A stretch of DNA of 64,000 bases from CAZYFH01 sp965249175 (GCA_965249175.1 OZ252227.1:6576285-6640284), one strand, 5' to 3'; counted from the first letter of the stretch, positions 17,902 through 28,083 are shown. Notes: generated by a model from the letters alone, not told the origin. Numbers and translations are program-made.

Positions 17902-20166
17902 CTATGCCTTGCATGAACCCGTCTCGCGGCGCCTATCTGCCCGGCGGCTTCGGGAAGCCGATCCGACGGAGGAGGTCATGGAAACGAGGATCCGCCCGGA
18001 AGTCGTCCGTGCTAAAAAGGTCCACCTGTAGGGCGCCCAGGATCGGATCGCGGTCCGCGAAGCATCGCTCCAGGTATTCGAAGGCGCGATCGAGTTCGCC
18101 GATGGCCATGTGCAGCTGGGCAAAGACAGCCGGGGACACGTACTCGATCGGGCTGCGCTCACCGAGGTCCGTAGGAGCCGCCTGACGTCGCCAACGTTGC
18201 CCGACGCCCCGAGCGCTTGCCCAAGCAGCATCAGGTGATACGGCATCCGTGCGATCGGCTCCGGAACGCTGCGTGCGATCGCCAGCGCTTCCTCCGGCCG
18301 CGCCATCAACAAGTGGACGTTGACGAGATACCACAACGCGAGCGGGAAGTTCGGTGCGAGCTCGAGGGCGTGGCGACAGGCGGCGATCGCCTCGTCGTAT
18401 CGACCGGCCACGCAGTGGCTGAGTCCCGTAAGCGCCGCCGCATACGGGGACAGCGGATCGACGTCCTGCGCCCGGCGTAACTGGGCGAGCGCGTCGTCTG
18501 GCCGCAGAAGGAAGACCAGGCAGATCGCGTAGCCACAATGGGTTTCCGCATTCGCCGGGTTCAACTCCAGCGCCCGCCGGAACTCCCGCTCGGCGCCGGC
18601 CCAGTCCCAGTCGAACCAGAACCGGACTCGCGCCGTCGCGTCGTGCGCCTCTGACAGCCCGTCATCGAGGCTCAACGCGCGCGTAGCCGCGGGCCGTGCC
18701 GCGGCCGAGGCCTCCCGTGAAGACGTCAGCGCGAGGAAGGCCTGCATCGTCGCCGCATCCGCGAGCCCGGCGTGGGCCGCGGCATAGGACGGGTCGAGCT
18801 CGACCGCGCGCGCGAAGCACTCCCGCGCCTTCCCCGCGTCGTAGCGCACGAAGCGATAGTGCCGCCCCATCGTGTAGCTGTCATACGCCTCGAGGTTGTC
18901 AGTGGGTCGCGCGACGAGTGGCGCGTCCGTTTCGCCGAGCAGCTTCACCCTGAGCTGTCCGACGACGGAGCGGGCGATCTCATCCTGCACCGCGAACACG
19001 TCGTTCAGCTCCCGGTCGTAGCGCTCAGACCAGAGGTGGTAGCCGTCGCTCACGTTGATGAGCTGCGCCGTCACCCGCAGTCGGTTCCCCGCTTTCCGGA
19101 CGCTCCCCTCCAGGACGGTCCCGACGCCAAGACGGCTGCCGATCTCGCCGATCGCGAGGTCCTTCGCCTTCGCTTGGAACGCCGACGTGCGGGACGGGAC
19201 GTGCAGCCCCTCGAGCGCCGTCAAGGCGTTGATGATCTCCTCGGCCATCCCCTCGCAGAAGTAACGCTGCTCGGGGTCGGCGCTCATGTTGTCGAACGGA
19301 AGGACCGCGATGGAGGGCATGTCGCCCTCGGCCGCAACGTTCGCCGACGACGTCACCTCACGAGACGCCTGGCCCAGGTCGTCCAGCAGCTCCGACACAC
19401 CCTGATAGCGCTCGTGCTGGCGTTTCTCAAGCGCCCGGCGCACGACGCCATCGACCACCGATGCTTCGTCTCGGAGCGGTGGCGGCTGTTGCTCTCGAAT
19501 GGCATTCGAGATCGACAGCAGGTTGTCGCCGCGGAACGGCTGCTCCCCCGTCAGCATCTCGTAGAGCACCACACCGAGCGCCCAGACGTCGGACCGATTA
19601 TCGACCTCCTCGCCGCGCGTCTGCTCGGGTGACATGTAGGACACCGTCCCGACCGTCGTACCCGTCACCGTGACGCCCTCCGAGCCCGCCAGCTTCGCCA
19701 GACCGAAGTCGAGAATCTTGATCGCGCCACTCTTGGAGATCAACAGGTTGGCCGGCTTGATATCGCGATGCACGATGCCAGCCGCGTGCGCCTCGGCGAG
19801 GCCCCGGCCCACCTGTGTCGCGATGTCGAGGGCTTCAGCGGCGGCCAGCGCGCCGCGCGCGATCCGCTCCTTCAGCGTCTCGCCCTCGTAGTGGGCCATC
19901 ACGAGGTAGAGCTCGCCTTCCTCCGTCTCGTTGATCTCGTGGATGTTGCAGATGTTGGGATGATCCAGCGCCGAGGCGGCCTTCGCCTCCTGCAGGAACC
20001 GATGCTTCGCGGGAGCGTCGCGGGTCAGCTCCGGCGGCAGCACCTTGATCGCCACCGACCGGTCGAGACGAGGATCGCGGGCGCGGTAGACGACGCCCAT
20101 CCCGCCGCGCCCGAGCATCGAGACGACCTGGTACGGGCCGAGCCGTGCGCCTGGTGCCAGAGCCAT
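17902..20166 (-). CDS. Ser/Thr protein kinase with TolB-like and TPR regions, C-terminus frameshifted
   Basis: Kinase domain about residues 12-275 with LGRGGMGVVYRARD, VAIKVLPPEL, HRDIKPANLLI, DFGLAKLAG and GTVSYMSPEQTRG. No membrane helix follows. Residues about 290-415 form a TolB-like/adenylate-cyclase-associated domain (SIAVLPFDNMSADPEQRYF, GTVLEGSVRKAGNRLRVTAQ), then TPR units (AREC FARAVELDPSYAAAHAGLA type). Near nt 18165-18180 the frame breaks: the family's usual ending, GERSPIEYVSP ... ADPRFHDLLRRIGFPKPPG, is encoded one frame over and stops at 17933. Adding one G in the CGGAC at this point would restore it, so either a sequencing indel or a recent mutation. Cytoplasmic signalling kinase, partner unknown. 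Confidence 0.88.
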   Translation of the reverse strand: MALAPGARLGPYQVVSMLGRGGMGVVYRARDPRLDRSVAIKVLPPELTRDAPAKHRFLQEAKAASALDHPNICNIHEINETEEGELYLVMAHYEGETLKERIARGALAAAEALDIATQVGRGLAEAHAAGIVHRDIKPANLLISKSGAIKILDFGLAKLAGSEGVTVTGTTVGTVSYMSPEQTRGEEVDNRSDVWALGVVLYEMLTGEQPFRGDNLLSISNAIREQQPPPLRDEASVVDGVVRRALEKRQHERYQGVSELLDDLGQASREVTSSANVAAEGDMPSIAVLPFDNMSADPEQRYFCEGMAEEIINALTALEGLHVPSRTSAFQAKAKDLAIGEIGSRLGVGTVLEGSVRKAGNRLRVTAQLINVSDGYHLWSERYDRELNDVFAVQDEIARSVVGQLRVKLLGETDAPLVARPTDNLEAYDSYTMGRHYRFVRYDAGKARECFARAVELDPSYAAAHAGLADAATMQAFLALTSSREASAAARPAATRALSLDDGLSEAHDATARVRFWFDWDWAGAEREFRRALELNPANAETHCGYAICLVFLLRPDDALAQLRRAQDVDPLSPYAAALTGLSHCVAGRYDEAIAACRHALELAPNFPLALWYLVNVHLLMARPEEALAIARSVPEPIARMPYHLMLLGQALGASGNVGDVRRLLRTSVSAARSSTCPRLSLPSCTWPSANSIAPSNTWSDASRTAIRSWAPYRWTFLARTTSGRILVSMTSSVGSASRSRRADRRRETGSCKA

Positions 20167-20317
20167 CGAGGGCCGGATTATACGTCGCGCTGCGCGTCAG
20201 CCGCCGAGCACGCGCGGTGAACGTACGGGACGACGTTGGGGTGTACGAAGCCGTCCGGACGCGACGCTGACTCTCCCACTGAGTACCCGCGCCGTTTCAA
20301 TGACGGGTCGGCGAACG

Positions 20318-20776
20318 TCAGTGTCCACGCTGCGAGAGTGTCGCCAGGCCGGTAGCAATCAGCTGGATGTCGTCGCGCAAGCTCTCGGTCATGACGTCGA
20401 AGTGCGTGCGTATCCGCTGCTCGGACTCGGTGATCGCGTCGCGCAGCTCGGTCTTCGTGGCGAGCGGCTCCACCGCCGCGGCGATGGCCGTGTGCAGCTC
20501 CGCCCTGGCCTCTCGCAGCTCCGCCTTGGTCGCCAGCGGCCTGACCGCCTCAGCGATGGCCGCGCGCAGTTCCGCCTTGGCCTCTCGCAAATCCGCCTTG
20601 GTCGCCAACGGCTCGACCGCCTCGGCGATCGCGCGTCGCAGGTCCTTCTTGGTCGCTAGGGTCGGCAGAATCTGCTCGATCCCGCCGACTCGATGATCGA
20701 GGTTTCTGAAGCTGGGATCCATTTCGTCGTCACCCATCGGATCGCCAGATCGCCGGTCGGTCTCGACTGGACGCAA
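20318..20776 (-). CDS. Coiled-coil protein with 24-residue repeats
   Basis: 152 residues. After a polar N-terminus come tandem 24-residue units with the core PLATKADLREAKAELRAAIA, two nearly complete plus degenerate flanking ones, predicted to form a long alpha-helical coiled coil (also visible as 72-nt DNA repeats around 20455-20640). No signal peptide or catalytic motif. It lies between an ADOP permease upstream and a kinase downstream on the same strand. Such repeat helices resemble phage-type or chemotaxis-like coiled coils, but I do not recognise a family. ATG 20737 is an alternative start. Confidence 0.7.
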   Translation of the reverse strand: MRPVETDRRSGDPMGDDEMDPSFRNLDHRVGGIEQILPTLATKKDLRRAIAEAVEPLATKADLREAKAELRAAIAEAVRPLATKAELREARAELHTAIAAAVEPLATKTELRDAITESEQRIRTHFDVMTESLRDDIQLIATGLATLSQRGH

Positions 20777-20833
20777 CGTTCGTCAGGGAGACCGGCATCC
20801 TACCACCGTTCCCACGCAAGGCGTGTGCCGGCT

Positions 20834-23254
20834 CTACTCGACGCGGAGTGCGGTGAGCGGGTCGACTCTGGTGGCCCGACGCGCCGGCAGATAGCTCGCG
20901 ACAAGCGCCACCGCTGCGAGCCCGAGCGCGACGGCGCCATAGGTGAGTGGATCAGTCGCGCCGACCTGGTAGAGCGTGCCGGCGATGGCCTGCCCGAGCA
21001 GGAGGCCGCCGGCGAGGCCAATCAACGCGCCGGTGCCGGCGAGCGCCACACCTTGCAGTACGACCATCCGGAGCACGCGGCCGCGGCCGGCGCCAAGCGC
21101 GAGTCGGATACCGATCTCCTGTGTCCGCTGGCTCACGGAGTAGGAGAGCACGCCATAGAGACCAGAGGAGGCAAGGAGCAGGCCGACGAGCGCGAACGCA
21201 ACGAACATACCAATCAGAATCCGGTCGGTCGCCAGGGCTTCATGCAGCATCTGCTCCAGCGTGCGAACGTCGTATACGGGGAGCCCGCTGTCCAGCCGGC
21301 GGATCTCGCCCCTCATCGGTTCGACCAAGCCGGCGGGGTCGCCGTCCGTGCGGACCACGAGCATCATGGAGCGCCCGGGTTGCTGGGAGGGCGGCACGTA
21401 GAGCCTGGGCGGTGGCGGGTTCGTAGGGTCGCCACCGCTGACGTCGCCGACGACGCCGACGATTTCCCGCCAGGGGCCTTCCGCGTTCGGTTCGCCCAGC
21501 TTGACGCGCTGTCCCAGCGGGTCCACCTTGTCTGGCCAGTAGCGGCTCACCATCTCCTCGCTGATGAGCGCCACCGGCACGGTCTCGGCAAGATCGGCGG
21601 ATGAGAATCCGCGCCCCCGGACGACCGGAATCTTCATCACTTGCGGATAGGCTCGGCTCGCCGTCGCGGTCACCGCCCATGGCTGGTCGTCCGGCGTGGG
21701 GATCGGCTGGCCCTGGATCGTCACCAGCATCGTCCGGTCTCCCCCGAACACGGGAAGCCGGTCGACCGTGGCGGCGGCCGTGACACCAGGCAGCCGCTCG
21801 ATGGCCGCGACGGCGTTCCGATAGACGTCGACCGCCTGGGTGTCGGTCGGATACACCCGCTCGGGCAAGTCGATCTGAAGCGTCAGGACGTTGCTCGTGT
21901 CGATGCCGAGGTCGATCTGCTGGAGGGCGATGGCCGTACGGGTAGCGAGACCGGCCACGATGAGCATACTGACCGCGAGCGCCACCTGGGAGACAACGAG
22001 CGCGTTGCGCCCTCGCCGGCCGCGACGCCCGCCCGCCGACCGCCCGGTCCCCTCCTTGAGCGTCTCGTTCAGATCGACCCGCGACGACTGCAGCGCCGGC
22101 GCGAGGCTGCACAGGAACGGCGTAATGAGCGCAAGCGATGCCGTGAACAGCAGCACGCGGTGATCCACCACGATCTGGTGGAACACCTGCTCGAAGGCGA
22201 ACGCCCTGATCACGTCGAGTCCGATGAGGGCCACGCCGAGCCCCGCGCCACCGGCAAGCAACCCGAGCAACAGGCTCTCGGTGAGCATCTGTCGAATCAG
22301 CTGGCCGCGGCCGGCGCCCAGGGCGACGCGAAGCGCCATTTCCTTCCGGCGCGCGGTGACCCTGGCGAGCATCAAGTTGGCGACATTGGCGCACGCGATG
22401 AGGAGGACGAACGTGACGACCAGCCCCAGCAGCGCCAGCACGAGCCAGGTATTCGGACCGGTGATGCCCTCCCGGAACGACGCGACGCGTGCGCCCCAGC
22501 CCGCGTTGGTCACCGGATGGGCGTCCTCGAGACGGCTCGCGATCATCTCGAGATCTGCCGCCGCCTGCTCCACGGTCACGCCTGGCTTCAGCCGGGCGGC
22601 CACCTCCAGTGTGCGGTCGTCGCGCCGCGCCTGCCCGAGATCGATCACGAGGGGGGTCCAGACGTCGACGAGCGCGATCTGACCGATCTCGACCTCCGGG
22701 TCGAGGACGCCGACAACCGTGTGCATCACGCCGTCGAGCCCGATCGTCGACCCGATGATCTCGGGCGAGGAGTCGAGCTCACGGACCCAGAATCCGTGGC
22801 TGAGGACCACCACCGGGGCGGCCGCCGGCGCATCTTCGCCCTCGAGGAACGTCCGACCGACAATCGGCGTGAAGCCCCACAACGGCAGAATGTTGGAGGT
22901 GACCGTCCGGCCAGTCACCCGCATCGGCTCATCGACGCTGGTCAGGTTGTAGCTCGTGTCGGCGACCGCCCCGAGCTGCTCGAACGACGTGCTCTGATCA
23001 CGAAAATCAAGGAAATCGGGCAACGAGATATCGCCCCGGTCGCTGCCCCGCTGCGGGTCGAGGCTGTAGACGAAGGCGATCGTGTCGGGGTCCGCGAACG
23101 GCAACGGGCGGAGGAGGAGGAAGCTCGCGATGCTGAAGATGAGCGTGTTGGCGCCGATGGCGAGCGTCAGCGTCAGCACGACGATGCCGGCGTATGACGG
23201 CGACGTCGCCAGGAGGCGGACACCGTGGCGCAGATCCTTGAGAAAAATACGCAT
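20834..23254 (-). CDS. ABC transporter permease of the duplicated orphan (ADOP) type
   Basis: 806 residues from ATG 23254 (MRIFLKDLRHGVRLL). TM1 is YAGIVVLTLTLAIGANTLIF, followed by a MacB periplasmic core, FtsX block, second periplasmic core, and C-terminal FtsX block ending YLPARRATRVDPLTALRVE. Same architecture as the permease at 13336-15810 but clearly diverged. No ATPase gene adjoins it. The start codon lies only 7 bp from a palindromic mini-element inserted upstream, so the native leader and promoter have probably been displaced; only a GAG is left as a possible ribosome-binding site. Confidence 0.9.
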   Translation of the reverse strand: MRIFLKDLRHGVRLLATSPSYAGIVVLTLTLAIGANTLIFSIASFLLLRPLPFADPDTIAFVYSLDPQRGSDRGDISLPDFLDFRDQSTSFEQLGAVADTSYNLTSVDEPMRVTGRTVTSNILPLWGFTPIVGRTFLEGEDAPAAAPVVVLSHGFWVRELDSSPEIIGSTIGLDGVMHTVVGVLDPEVEIGQIALVDVWTPLVIDLGQARRDDRTLEVAARLKPGVTVEQAAADLEMIASRLEDAHPVTNAGWGARVASFREGITGPNTWLVLALLGLVVTFVLLIACANVANLMLARVTARRKEMALRVALGAGRGQLIRQMLTESLLLGLLAGGAGLGVALIGLDVIRAFAFEQVFHQIVVDHRVLLFTASLALITPFLCSLAPALQSSRVDLNETLKEGTGRSAGGRRGRRGRNALVVSQVALAVSMLIVAGLATRTAIALQQIDLGIDTSNVLTLQIDLPERVYPTDTQAVDVYRNAVAAIERLPGVTAAATVDRLPVFGGDRTMLVTIQGQPIPTPDDQPWAVTATASRAYPQVMKIPVVRGRGFSSADLAETVPVALISEEMVSRYWPDKVDPLGQRVKLGEPNAEGPWREIVGVVGDVSGGDPTNPPPPRLYVPPSQQPGRSMMLVVRTDGDPAGLVEPMRGEIRRLDSGLPVYDVRTLEQMLHEALATDRILIGMFVAFALVGLLLASSGLYGVLSYSVSQRTQEIGIRLALGAGRGRVLRMVVLQGVALAGTGALIGLAGGLLLGQAIAGTLYQVGATDPLTYGAVALGLAAVALVASYLPARRATRVDPLTALRVE

Positions 23255-23261
23255 CGCTCGT

Positions 23262-23427
23262 CTAGCAGCCCGTGGTGAAAGTGCCGCGTCGCACCGAGAG
23301 CGGTGAGGCGCGCGGCTGGCAAAGCGCGAAGAGGGAGAATACCGGGAGTATTTGACCGATGAGCAACGCAGCCAGGCGCGATGCATCGCCGGTCGAATGC
23401 AGTGGGACTTTCACCACGGGCTGCTAG
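23262..23427. mobile_element. MITE-like palindromic element A (IS-type ends)
   Basis: A 158-bp non-coding element flanked by CTAG on both sides. Its ends are perfect inverted repeats of 17 bp (CAGCCCGTGGTGAAAGT), 21 bp counting CTAG, identical to the outer ends of the insertion sequences at 35560 and 62501, so their transposase could act on it. The interior 23305-23388 is an 84-bp core homologous to elements B and C and is itself an imperfect palindrome. It sits directly 5' of the ADOP permease. Confidence 0.85.
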
Positions 23428-23520
23428 CTCTCCCCGAGGGGGATACGAGCCGGCGCGCCTCAACGTTCCGGGGTCCGAGGGCGAGGCCCAGCGAACGGGT
23501 GCGCTACCGGGTCGATACGC

Positions 23521-25210
23521 TCACAAGCCGGGAACGACGATCTCGTACACCACGTTGGCGCGGTCCCCGCTCACGTAGACCTTGCCCTCGCCGGCCGCGA
23601 TACCGTTGAAGATCCACGACTCGGGGAAGTTGGCCTGGGCAGGGGCGTGGATCTCCAGCCCCTCCGCAAGCACGGTCGCTGCACCGCTGTCGGGCTCGAT
23701 GGTGATGACGCGTGCGGCGTCGGCCTCGACCAGATAGATGCGGCCGTCGGGCCCGATGTCGATCCCCTCGGGGCCCTCGAGCCCGTCGGCCACCAGACGC
23801 GGCGCGTCGAGTGGCTCGCCGGCCGCCCCGATCTGTAGGAGACGACCACCGGCCCGATCGGTGACGTAGAGGTCCCCGCCGACGGTGGCGAGCCCGGTGG
23901 GAGCGCCGAGATCCGTGGCGATGGTCGAGCGCTCGTCGGGAGACTCCGGGTCGAAGTGGAGCACGCTTGCCGAGCCGAGCTCCGCGACCGCAATGCCGTC
24001 GCCGTAAGCCAGCGCGTCGAGCGGGGCGGTGAAGCCTTCGAAGCGACCCTCGATGGCACGCTCGGCGGGATTCCAGATCTTGACCTGGTTGTCGAACCAG
24101 GTGGTCAGGATCAGCGTGTCCTCGTGGGGATGCACCGTGATGACCGACCCGATCTCTGAGACACCGAGGACGTCGCGCTCGGCATCGAGCTCGGCGCCGG
24201 TGGCGGGATCGAGCGCGCGAAGCGAGAAGAAATCGGCGAGCCAGAGGCGCTCCGTCCCGCCGAACTCACCGAGCGCCACACCGCCCGGCATGATGATCCC
24301 GCCGGGGCTCAGCGTCCGGTTGGTGTCCGGATCCAGCACCTCGACGACGAAGCCGTCGGCGAAGCTCGACACGAAGAGCCGATCGTCATCGGAGAACGCC
24401 AGGTTGTCCGCGGACGACGGCTGCACGCGCCCGACGACCTGCTTTGCGCCATCGGTGACGCGGACGATCTCCCCGGCGAGTGTGTCGAGCACATGGAGCG
24501 TTCCGGTGGAATCGAACTTCACGGCGGCCGGGACACCGAAGCCGCTGGCCACCGACTCGACCTCGCCGGTGTCGACGTCGATGCGCGCGACCTCGCCGCG
24601 AAACCAGCGCGGGCCGTAGAGGTAGCCGTCGGGACCCCAGTCCATCCCGTTGAGGCCGCACCCGGGCCCTAGCTCGCCGTTGACGAGACGTGGCTCCGCT
24701 GCTCCGTCTGGATCCAGCTCCCAGAGGCGGTCGTCGAGGAAGCATTGCGACACGAAGAGGCGACCGTCATCGGAGAAGGTGATGGGATTCGGTCCCGGCC
24801 CCAGAGTGGCGATCACCTCGCTGGCGCCATCGGGCGTCCTGCGTCCCACCTCGCCGTAGAGGATGTCGGTCCAGTAGAGCGAGCCGTCGGGACCGAACGC
24901 GAGGTCGTCGGGACCCTTCACCCCTTGCTCTGGGCCGAGGCGTTCCTCGATCACGCCGGTCTCCGGGTCGAAGACCGCGATGACCGGGGTCACGACGCTG
25001 GCAACGTAGAGCTTGCCATCTGGTCCGAACAGTAGCCCGTTCGTGCCGCGGAACGGCGACCCCGATGCCACGACCCTCACCGGGGGACGATGACGGCGCG
25101 TCCTCAGAAGCGAGTGGAGGCGCGTCTCCTCCGCAGCCGGCAAGGGCGGCGGAGAGAACGAGGCCGGCGGCGACCGAAAGAGCTCGCGCGTCACGCGGCA
25201 TGCGAAGCAT
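23521..25210 (-). CDS. Lipoprotein beta-propeller (SMP-30/gluconolactonase-like), frameshifted near N-terminus
   Basis: The propeller body lies in one frame (about 23521-25090) with repeated blades such as LLFGPDGKLYVASVVTPVIA, LAFGPDGSLYWTDILYGEVG and GIDIGPDGRIYLVEADAARV; the fold resembles SMP-30 or strictosidine synthase-like proteins. The lipoprotein signal (LSVAAGLVLSAALAGCGGDA, lipobox LAGC) is in another frame starting at ATG 25210 or 25201, just after the preceding gene's stop. Removing one base from the five-G run at 25082-25086 would join the two frames into SSSPVRVVASGSPFRG. I treat this as one gene with a homopolymer indel. Second gene after the GVWDFRT-family gene; ligand unknown. 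Confidence 0.8.
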
Positions 25211-25214
25211 GCCC

Positions 25215-26204
25215 CTACTTCGGGGCTTCGGCCTTCTCTTCGACGCGCGCGCCGGCCAGAAGATTCGTCATGCCGTAGTTCCCCTCGTGGCACGCGTACT
25301 CGAACATGGGACTCGACGTCTTCGTCATCGGAATCGCCGCGGTCCAGGGGCGGTCGAAGTTCTCGGGATCGTGCACGGTGAACTCGTAGCGGAGCGTGTC
25401 CTCGTCGACACGTGCGAAGCGCTCGACGAGCCGCAGACCCGCACCGGCTCCGGTGAAACCGGTTTCACGAAGGAAATTGGTCGTCTCGACGACCAGCGTC
25501 TCGCCGTCCCAATGTCCTCGCGCGTCACCGGTCCACAGCCGGACGTCGTCCGCGACATGCGGACGTCCGTCCAGCGGAACGATCCGAGCGTTGTGCACCA
25601 TCTCGTTGAGGATCACGACGGTGTCGGGCGTTTGCAAGATGTGGACGTTGTTGTTGTACGCGCTCGGCAGCATCGGCGGTCCCGAATTGAACCCGAGGAT
25701 GCAGCGCTCCCAGATGGGCCGATCCTCCGGACCGGCGGGAATGGCGTTCCCGAACGCGCCGGCGAGCAGCGCGGCGAATCGATCGCGCGCCGCCTGGCTC
25801 CTGGGTATCTTCCCATCGGGCGGATCCACGACCAGTGACGTCCGACGATCCTCGGTCAGCTTGTCGCCATAGTCCCACCAGAACTGGTTGTAGGCGTTGG
25901 CGACGTCGCGCTCGGCGCTGATCCCGTCGGTAGCGCGGAGATCCTTGTCCTGCGCCGCCAGCGAGCGTGCTTCGTATGCCGCGGCTTCTTCTGCCGTCAG
26001 GACCGCCTTGTCCGCGAGGTCGTCGGGTCGTTCCAGTGGGGTGATCGTGCGGAAGTCCCAGACGCCTTGCAGATCCGGGTCGCCCCACGACGTATCGGAG
26101 GCTGTCGCGGCGGCGACGGCGGTCGAACCCTGACCCGCGGCCGCGAGCGGCACCAACATCACGACTGCGAGCGTCATCGACGCGACGATGGATCGAGTTC
26201 TCAT
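25215..26204 (-). CDS. Secreted protein of unrecognised GVWDFRT/EYACHEGNYG family, copy 1
   Basis: 329 residues with a signal peptide (LAVVMLVPLAAAGQ). Conserved blocks shared with five other genes in this window: PDLQGVWDFRTITPLERP, DRRTSLVVDPPDGKIP, RCILGFNSGPPMLPSAYNNN, VVILNEMVHNARIVPLDGRP, GHWDGETLVVETTNF and a final EYACHEGNYGMTNLLAGAR. I know this family only as a hypothetical exported protein abundant in Acidobacteria; no enzyme is assigned. Conserved Cys, His and Asp suggest a binding or catalytic site. It is 4 nt upstream of the propeller lipoprotein and downstream of a PQQ dehydrogenase on the same strand. Confidence 0.85.
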   Translation of the reverse strand: MRTRSIVASMTLAVVMLVPLAAAGQGSTAVAAATASDTSWGDPDLQGVWDFRTITPLERPDDLADKAVLTAEEAAAYEARSLAAQDKDLRATDGISAERDVANAYNQFWWDYGDKLTEDRRTSLVVDPPDGKIPRSQAARDRFAALLAGAFGNAIPAGPEDRPIWERCILGFNSGPPMLPSAYNNNVHILQTPDTVVILNEMVHNARIVPLDGRPHVADDVRLWTGDARGHWDGETLVVETTNFLRETGFTGAGAGLRLVERFARVDEDTLRYEFTVHDPENFDRPWTAAIPMTKTSSPMFEYACHEGNYGMTNLLAGARVEEKAEAPK

Positions 26205-26332
26205 CCGGACCTCCAGGAATGGCTCCGAGCCGAGTCCGACTCGGCTGTAGCGTGACCTCAGTATACGTTCCGGCGCCGACAGGATGCCCCGGCCGTCGTT
26301 CGCGGCGTCACGGCGCCGGCCCAGAATCCCAG

Positions 26333-27985
26333 CTACCGCTCACCGGACGGGAGACCGAAGGTGTAGATGACGTTGCCGGCCGCGATCGTGACGTATTGCT
26401 CGCCATCGACCGCGTAGGTCATCGGCCCCGCGCGCACCTGGGCCCCGACGGAGATGTGCCACAGCTCGCGGCCGCTGACCGCATCGAGCGCGTAGAAGTA
26501 GCCGTCGACACTGCCGCCGAAGACGAGGTCACCGGCGGTCGTCAACAGCCCGGCCCACGTCTGGGGCTGGACCCGGTATTCCCAGCGCCGATCACCGGTC
26601 CGCGGATCGATGGCCCGCACCGCGCTGGTGTACTCGTCGCTCGGCAATGGGCGCGTCTGGCCGCCGCCGATGAAGCGGTCGCCTTCGACGTACTCATCAT
26701 CGCGGATGAAGAACTCCGCCTCGCCGTCGTACGCCATCACGTAGAACAACCCCGTCCGCGGGCTGTAGGCCGGCGACATCCAGTTGGTGGCGCCGGCCGC
26801 GGGCGGCGAGACCACCGTGCCGTCGACGCTCGGAAACATGCCGGGCACGCGGATCGGTCGGCCATCGGCATCGAGCCCCTGGGCCCAGGTCTGGCGCGCG
26901 AACGGTTTGCCGACCAGATACTCGCCGGTTTCGCGATCGATCGTGTAGTAGAACGCGTTGCGGTTCGCCCACATCATCACCTTGCGCCGTTCGCCCGCGA
27001 CGTCGAGGTCCGCGAGGATCGGCACCTGGATCGCATCCCAGTCATGCACGTCATGCGGCGTGAACTGGAAATACCACGCCATCTCACCGGTCTCGCCGTC
27101 GAGCGCCAGTGCAGAATCGGCGTACAGGTTGTCGCCCAGCCGGACGTCCCCGTTGTAGTCGGGGCCGGGGTTCCCCGTCCCCCAGTAGACGAGATCGAGA
27201 TCCGGATCGTACGAGCCGGTGATCCAGGTCGGCGAGCCGCCGGTGCGCCACGAGTCACCCGACCAGCTGCGGTTGTCGGGATGATCGGGCCCCGGAATGG
27301 TGTAGGTCCGCCACACGCGGTCGCCGGTCTCGGCCTGATACGAGTCGAGGAAGCCGCGGACGCCGAACTCACCGCCCGCGATGCCAGTGACGACCCGATC
27401 CTTGACGATGAGCGGCGCCGCCGTCTTGCTGTAGCCGCCGCGATGGTCCGCGACCTCTCGGTTCCAGACGGGGTTGCCGGTCCTCGCGTCGATCGCCACA
27501 AGGTGTGCGTCCAGCGTGCTCATGTATAGCGTGTCGCCGAGGATCGCGACGCCCCGGTTGTTACGGCCGCAGCAGATCCGGAGGTCGTCCGGCAGCTCGT
27601 GCTCGTACCGCCAGTACGACCGCCCGGTAGCCGCGTCAAGCGCGACGACGTTGCTCGGCGCCTCGGTAACGAACATGACGCCGTCCACGACGAGCGGCGT
27701 CGTCTCGGCCCGATCGATCGCCGACAGCTGGTGGGCCCATTTGAGCTCGAGCTGGCCCACGTTGCGGCTATGGACCTGGTCGAGTCCGCTGTAGCGCTGG
27801 CTGTCGAAGGTCCCCGAGTACATGAGCCAGTTGTGGGGCTCGGCGGCGGCGTTCACGAGACGCTCCCAGGTCACGGGCGAGAACGAAGGAGCCGTGCCTT
27901 CAGCCTCGGCGGATGGCGCCTGTCCGGCCACCGGTCGAACGAGCACGAGCGCCAGCACCGTCACGACCATCGCCAGTCGCTGCAT
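26333..27985 (-). CDS. PQQ-dependent (quinoprotein) dehydrogenase, alcohol dehydrogenase type
   Basis: 550 residues from ATG 27985, preceded by AGAGGGG; an in-frame ATG at 28039 gives a poor leader. Signal peptide VVTVLALVLVRPVAGQA. Propeller features: NWLMYSGTFDSQRYSGLDQV, vicinal cysteines in RICCGRNNRGVA, tryptophan-docking repeats (VVALDAATGRSYW, LVAIDARTGNPVW, FYALDAVSGRELW) and FTPHDVHDWDAIQVPIL carrying the Asp expected for catalysis. Close in layout to the enzyme at 7123-8835. Periplasmic alcohol-type oxidation with unknown substrate. It diverges from the tandem family genes at 28084. Confidence 0.92.
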   Translation of the reverse strand: MQRLAMVVTVLALVLVRPVAGQAPSAEAEGTAPSFSPVTWERLVNAAAEPHNWLMYSGTFDSQRYSGLDQVHSRNVGQLELKWAHQLSAIDRAETTPLVVDGVMFVTEAPSNVVALDAATGRSYWRYEHELPDDLRICCGRNNRGVAILGDTLYMSTLDAHLVAIDARTGNPVWNREVADHRGGYSKTAAPLIVKDRVVTGIAGGEFGVRGFLDSYQAETGDRVWRTYTIPGPDHPDNRSWSGDSWRTGGSPTWITGSYDPDLDLVYWGTGNPGPDYNGDVRLGDNLYADSALALDGETGEMAWYFQFTPHDVHDWDAIQVPILADLDVAGERRKVMMWANRNAFYYTIDRETGEYLVGKPFARQTWAQGLDADGRPIRVPGMFPSVDGTVVSPPAAGATNWMSPAYSPRTGLFYVMAYDGEAEFFIRDDEYVEGDRFIGGGQTRPLPSDEYTSAVRAIDPRTGDRRWEYRVQPQTWAGLLTTAGDLVFGGSVDGYFYALDAVSGRELWHISVGAQVRAGPMTYAVDGEQYVTIAAGNVIYTFGLPSGER

Positions 27986-28083
27986 GAACAGGACCCCTCT
28001 TTCCACACGCGTGTTGCGCACGATCTGCCGGTCCATCATATGCTTAGTGTTCCCATCCGTAAGAGTCCGAGGAGGAGCATCCC
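27986..28083. promoter_or_regulatory. Divergent intergenic region, probable promoters in both directions
   Basis: 98 bp separate the PQQ dehydrogenase (-) and the first tandem family gene (+). It must hold promoters for both, but I see no convincing -35/-10 pair. A strong AGGAGG lies 8 nt before the plus-strand ATG at 28084. Confidence 0.45.
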
